A stretch of DNA of 26,639 nt, taken from contig CAZLOE010000015.1 in NCBI GenBank assembly GCA_964561115.1, positions 1-26,639 of the forward strand, given 5' to 3'. Every line of letters begins with the position of its first letter. The stretch's first letter is position 1. The stretch is from CAZBSE01 sp964561115 (lineage in GTDB: Bacteria > Actinomycetota > Humimicrobiia > Humimicrobiales > Humimicrobiaceae). A program made the translations under genes and the position numbers. The notes under the pieces were generated by a model, which did no database searches, had not been told where the DNA came from, and saw only the letters and a program-made list of their open reading frames with translations. This document shows positions 24,496-26,639 of the stretch, one piece after another.

Positions 24496-24522
24496 AGTCT
24501 AAAGCTAGACTTATTCTTATTT
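24496..24522 (+). terminator. Probable terminator between otsB and the convergent CXXC gene
   Basis: AGTCTA (24496-24501) and TAGACT (24506-24511) form a perfect stem around AAGC, followed by the T-rich TTATTCTTATTT. Flanking A/T pairs extend the stem with one bulge, so it could work for both converging genes. A second, overlapping repeat (CTTATTC 24510-24516 with GAATAAG 24525-24531) could form instead. Confidence 0.55.
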
Positions 24523-24786
24523 AGGAATAAGGGGAGCGAACTTTAAATAAATAACAATCATGATAATTGTTAAAGCCGCCCAAACTGCTACTTTTATAGT
24601 AACAGGATCTACATATATTATTACCAAGGCCATTGCAGCCATAAAGGGGAGTATCATAAACACTGAAGAATACGGTACCCCTACTTCTCTTCCACATTGT
24701 TTACAGGTAGTAGGAACAAGTGGCCCCAGACATAATTTACGCCACACAGGAATTCCAGGCTTACCGCAATGTGGACATTTATACAT
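24517..24786 (-). CDS. Small membrane protein with CXXC-X20-CXXC zinc ribbon
   Basis: A protein of about 89 residues. It starts MYKCPHCGKPG, with C4-x2-C7 then, exactly 20 residues later, C28-x2-C31 (TTCKQCGRE), a likely zinc ribbon. The spacing equals that of an uncharacterised family known as cxxc_20_cxxc. Two hydrophobic helices follow (about 42-58 and 63-80), so the ribbon probably lies in the cytoplasm beside the membrane. The start is placed at the ATG at 24786: the ribosome site AAAAGGAG (24803-24796) directly abuts the alternative ATG at 24795 but stands 9 bp from this one. A promoter is proposed at 24862-24890. Function is unknown; such small ribbons are often redox or metal sensors, but nothing here shows it. 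Confidence 0.8.
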   Translation of the reverse strand: MYKCPHCGKPGIPVWRKLCLGPLVPTTCKQCGREVGVPYSSVFMILPFMAAMALVIIYVDPVTIKVAVWAALTIIMIVIYLKFAPLIPK

Positions 24787-24861
24787 ATCAATCATCTCCT
24801 TTTAATATCAGTAATTTGAATATTCTATATTATCAATAAGTATATCACCCATTTAGCCAGC

Positions 24862-24890
24862 TTATAAGATAAAAAGTTTAATGGAGTCAA
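24862..24890 (-). promoter_or_regulatory. Candidate promoter for the CXXC-X20-CXXC gene
   Basis: On the minus strand TTGACT (24890-24885) is followed after 17 bp by TTATAA (24867-24862), about 65 bases before the ribosome site. Both hexamers are close to consensus. The promoter lies within the nested inverted repeat at 24865-24949. Confidence 0.5.
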
Positions 24891-24949
24891 CCTGTAAGCC
24901 AGGAACTATCCTGCCTGTACCGTCTGCAGGTTACAGGGAGTCTATCTTA
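24865..24949. other. Nested inverted repeats in the uxaA/CXXC intergenic region
   Basis: Three arm pairs are nested: TAAGATA (24865-24871) with TATCTTA (24943-24949), CCTGTAA (24891-24897) with TTACAGG (24931-24937), and CCTGC (24910-24914) with GCAGG (24926-24930). The region is more GC-rich than its surroundings. It could be a structured transcript end of the upstream operon, a regulatory site over the promoter, or a small structured RNA. It does not fit a tRNA. Confidence 0.4.
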
Positions 24950-25058
24950 ATATCAATCCATTCGGCTCTAGTAATAGTACATTTTCTCTAAGCTGCTTCC
25001 ACCTATTCTTATATTTTTCTACAAAATATTCATCTTCGAGACCTACATTAAAAGACCA
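24942..25058 (-). pseudogene. Coding-like fragment, possibly the remnant of a gene
   Basis: Between in-frame stops at 25061-25059 and 24944-24942 the minus strand reads 38 codons with a protein-like composition, including VGLEDEYFVEKYKNRWKQLR and ENVLLLEPNGLILR. There is no good start codon or ribosome site, and the fragment overlaps the last codons of the uxaA-type gene in another frame. It may be the C-terminal relic of a deleted or frameshifted gene, or chance. I do not recognise its family. Confidence 0.22.
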
Positions 25059-26230
25059 TTAGCATAAATCTGCAGAAGCTCCCGATATCCGGTGCGGCTT
25101 TCCGTAATCGTCATTTTACCTGAAGCGACCCTTATAAATTCATCAAAAATCGATTTCCCTACTTCTTTTACGGAAATCTTACCGCTGATTATGTCGCCGG
25201 CATATATATCAAAATACTCTCTCTCTTCTACATCCTCAGGATTGCCCAGCACTTTTATCACCGGAAAAACTGGTATACCGCATGGATATGATGGCAGACC
25301 CCTGAAACGAGCCGGCAATCCTCCGCCAAAGCTAAATACCTGTATTTGAGCTCCGGCGGCAAACATGCCCAGAAAAAGCTGTGAGGCCTGGGTGGTCCCG
25401 TCCATAAAATACAGACCTGGAGATGAAGGCTTTTCTCCATATTCCAGCACGCCGACTAGTGGTGAATTTCCCCCTTTAATGATCGCCCCCAGGGATTTCT
25501 CCTCAATAGTAGTCAATCCTCCGGCTATATTGCCCTTTGTCGGTTCAGAACCGAGTATATCCACCCCGTAATCAGCTATTTCTCTTTTCATGCGGTCGAC
25601 ACAGTTTAATAATTTCTCCCTGACTTTTTTATCAACAGCTCTCCTGGCCAGTACATGTTCTGCTCCAATCAACTCGGCTGTTTCCGAAAAGATAACTCTT
25701 CCGCCTTTTTCAACCAATAGATCCGCTGCCTGTCCGGTAGCCGGATTGCTGGCAATAGCGGACACAGAGCCGGATCCTCCGCATTTTATGCCAATTGTCA
25801 GATCAGCTATATCGCATTTTTTTCTTTCAACCTCTGAAGCTCTCCTCACCAGCTTGCGTAAGATAGCCACTCCTTTTTCCAAAGCGGAATTATAATTTCC
25901 TTCCTTTTTAATTGTGACTGCTTTAACCGGTTTATATGGTAATATCTCTTCTGCCAGTTCCTCTGCTGTAATACTTTCACAGCCGAGGCCGACAAGTAAT
26001 ACGGAATGGATATTTGGATTAGTCCCGATACCGATTAAGGTCCTTCTGGCTCTTGAAAGGTCAGGTCCCAGTCGAATACAGGCATGATTATGCAAAAGCG
26101 GGACAGCTCCCTTAACCTTGGAGGCAATCTCTGATGCCAGTTCATTAATACAACCAACAGTTGGTAAGACTATAACATGATTCCTTATACCGGCTCGACC
26201 CTTTTCTCTTTGATATCCGTTAAAATGCAT
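25043..26230 (-). CDS. UxaA-type dehydratase large subunit (altronate dehydratase or sulfolactate sulfo-lyase beta-like)
   Basis: A 395-residue protein equal to the C-terminal catalytic region of UxaA/GarD. Recognisable blocks are GYQREKGRAGIRNHVIVLPTV (about 5-25), the HNHACIRLG segment (47-55), GLGCES (81-86), IKCGGSGSVSAIASNPATG (about 148-166) and SPGLYFMDGTTQASQ (269-283). Such proteins dehydrate sugar acids such as altronate or galactarate, or, as SuyB, cleave sulfite from sulfolactate. In E. coli UxaA this region is fused to an N-terminal SAF domain; here the SAF part is a separate gene 11 bp upstream, as in SuyA-SuyB. AAAGGAGG lies 5 bp before the ATG. The substrate is uncertain: no uxaB, uxaC, kdgK or sulfonate gene lies in the window. 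Confidence 0.88.
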   Translation of the reverse strand: MHFNGYQREKGRAGIRNHVIVLPTVGCINELASEIASKVKGAVPLLHNHACIRLGPDLSRARRTLIGIGTNPNIHSVLLVGLGCESITAEELAEEILPYKPVKAVTIKKEGNYNSALEKGVAILRKLVRRASEVERKKCDIADLTIGIKCGGSGSVSAIASNPATGQAADLLVEKGGRVIFSETAELIGAEHVLARRAVDKKVREKLLNCVDRMKREIADYGVDILGSEPTKGNIAGGLTTIEEKSLGAIIKGGNSPLVGVLEYGEKPSSPGLYFMDGTTQASQLFLGMFAAGAQIQVFSFGGGLPARFRGLPSYPCGIPVFPVIKVLGNPEDVEEREYFDIYAGDIISGKISVKEVGKSIFDEFIRVASGKMTITESRTGYRELLQIYANGLLM

Positions 26231-26241
26231 TTTTTCCTCCT

Positions 26242-26529
26242 TTAATCACCATATTTCACTTTGCTGCGAACATTATGGATATGGACATGTGTGCCCTGAT
26301 CAATCCGGTCAGTTGCAGTTCCGATACTCTCACCATACTTGACGACTGTTTCTCCCTCACCAATTGAATTTACCGCTATTTTATGGCCAGTTGCAATTTC
26401 TTTTCTAGCTTCTATATTTTTAATCACCTTATTGTCGGTAGAAATAACAGCTATTATTTCTCCTTTTTTTACACTTTTAAGAACAGTTGCAACATTGTCA
26501 TCTTTATTCATCAAAATTGCTTTTTTCAT
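26242..26529 (-). CDS. UxaA-type dehydratase small subunit (SAF domain)
   Basis: A 95-residue SAF-domain protein matching the N-terminal part of UxaA and the SuyA-type small subunit. The C-terminal motif GTHVHIHNVRSK (78-89) is characteristic, as is ATGHKIAV (46-53) before it. It is needed by the large subunit encoded 11 bp downstream to form the active dehydratase or lyase, probably in the cytoplasm. A purine-rich ribosome site (GGAGAGG) precedes the ATG. It is the first gene of the pair on this strand within the window. Confidence 0.9.
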   Translation of the reverse strand: MKKAILMNKDDNVATVLKSVKKGEIIAVISTDNKVIKNIEARKEIATGHKIAVNSIGEGETVVKYGESIGTATDRIDQGTHVHIHNVRSKVKYGD

Positions 26530-26543
26530 TACCGTCCTCTCCT

Positions 26544-26563
26544 TTTTTCATAAATATGAAAAA
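26544..26563. promoter_or_regulatory. Perfect inverted repeat upstream of the SAF-domain gene
   Basis: Arms TTTTTCAT (26544-26551) and ATGAAAAA (26556-26563) flank AAAT, directly upstream of the ribosome site of the gene ending at 26529. A catabolic operon often carries an operator here, but the AT-rich arms could be chance and no regulator is identified. Confidence 0.3.
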
Positions 26564-26639
26564 TACTCAATTCTCCAATATTATGTTACTTCTTACACAG
26601 TAAAATTAATATATCACATTGATTATAATTTTGAAGGCT

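Noticed and set aside
24796..24860. Short upstream ORF (14 codons from ATGGGTGAT) in the leader of the CXXC gene
   Set aside because: No ribosome site and no distinctive peptide; leader ORFs of this size are common by chance.
24865..24949. Possible tRNA gene
   Set aside because: Stem lengths and spacing do not form a cloverleaf; no TTC-containing T-loop, anticodon arm or acceptor stem of 7 bp closes with the right distances.
1..26639. CRISPR array, transposon or prophage
   Set aside because: No regularly spaced repeats, transposase, integrase or phage structural motif was found on either strand.

Overview
The window is AT-rich bacterial DNA (about one-third G+C by eye) from a probably anaerobic, heterotrophic bacterium, most likely a metagenome or draft assembly. 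A bacterial origin is supported by prolipoprotein diacylglyceryl transferase (Lgt), strong AGGAGG-type Shine-Dalgarno sequences, a lipoprotein signal, a YtxH-type protein and sigma-70-like promoters. Anaerobic life is suggested by a 2-oxoacid:ferredoxin oxidoreductase, an iron-sulfur flavoprotein and a DUF362/8Fe-ferredoxin protein. Lineage cannot be fixed from the sequence alone. No rRNA, tRNA, CRISPR array, transposase or phage gene was recognised.

Layout. 1-2866 (minus): the start of a maltose/galactoside O-acetyltransferase gene (cut by the window edge), a GH1 beta-glycosidase and a MalK/MsmX-type sugar-ABC ATPase with no permease beside it. 2933-5392 (minus): hisC and hisD, divergent from queH (5482-6033, plus). 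6048-6863 (minus): lgt. 6954-11544 (minus): the tight run korA-korB-iron-sulfur flavoprotein-tlpA-ccdA, written here in transcription order. It joins a ferredoxin-reducing enzyme to a flavoprotein and a membrane thiol-reduction pair. 11765-13060 (plus): a UMF1/Atg22-like MFS transporter. 13087-13186 is a run of 100 N flanked by an exact 55-bp duplication, almost certainly an assembly join. 13292-15589 (minus): copZ and copA for copper efflux. 15805-16122 (minus): a YtxH-like protein. 16299-17282 (plus): an alpha/beta hydrolase, convergent with and overlapping the stop of a DUF362 protein. 17279-22146 (minus): DUF5752 protein, TreT-type trehalose synthase, endonuclease V, a lysine-rich membrane protein and the DUF362 protein, in transcription order. 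22268-24494 (plus, divergent): otsA-otsB. 24517-24786 (minus): a small CXXC-X20-CXXC membrane protein. 25043-26529 (minus): a split UxaA-type dehydratase (SAF subunit plus catalytic subunit).

How they may work together. The clearest functional groups are trehalose metabolism (OtsA/OtsB plus TreT and its DUF5752 neighbour, arranged divergently), a redox operon that could carry electrons from 2-oxoacids outward to thiols, copper export, two histidine biosynthesis steps, and sugar or sugar-acid catabolism at both ends. Trehalose enzymes near a YtxH protein and a lysine-rich amphipathic membrane protein hint at a stress or osmoprotection neighbourhood; this is inference.

There is no gene-free stretch above 300 bases. 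The longest gaps are 1559-1768 (no convincing element), 11545-11764 (divergent promoters), 13061-13291 (assembly gap), 15590-15804 (candidate copper operator and a hairpin) and 24796-25042 (promoter, nested inverted repeat and a coding-like fragment).
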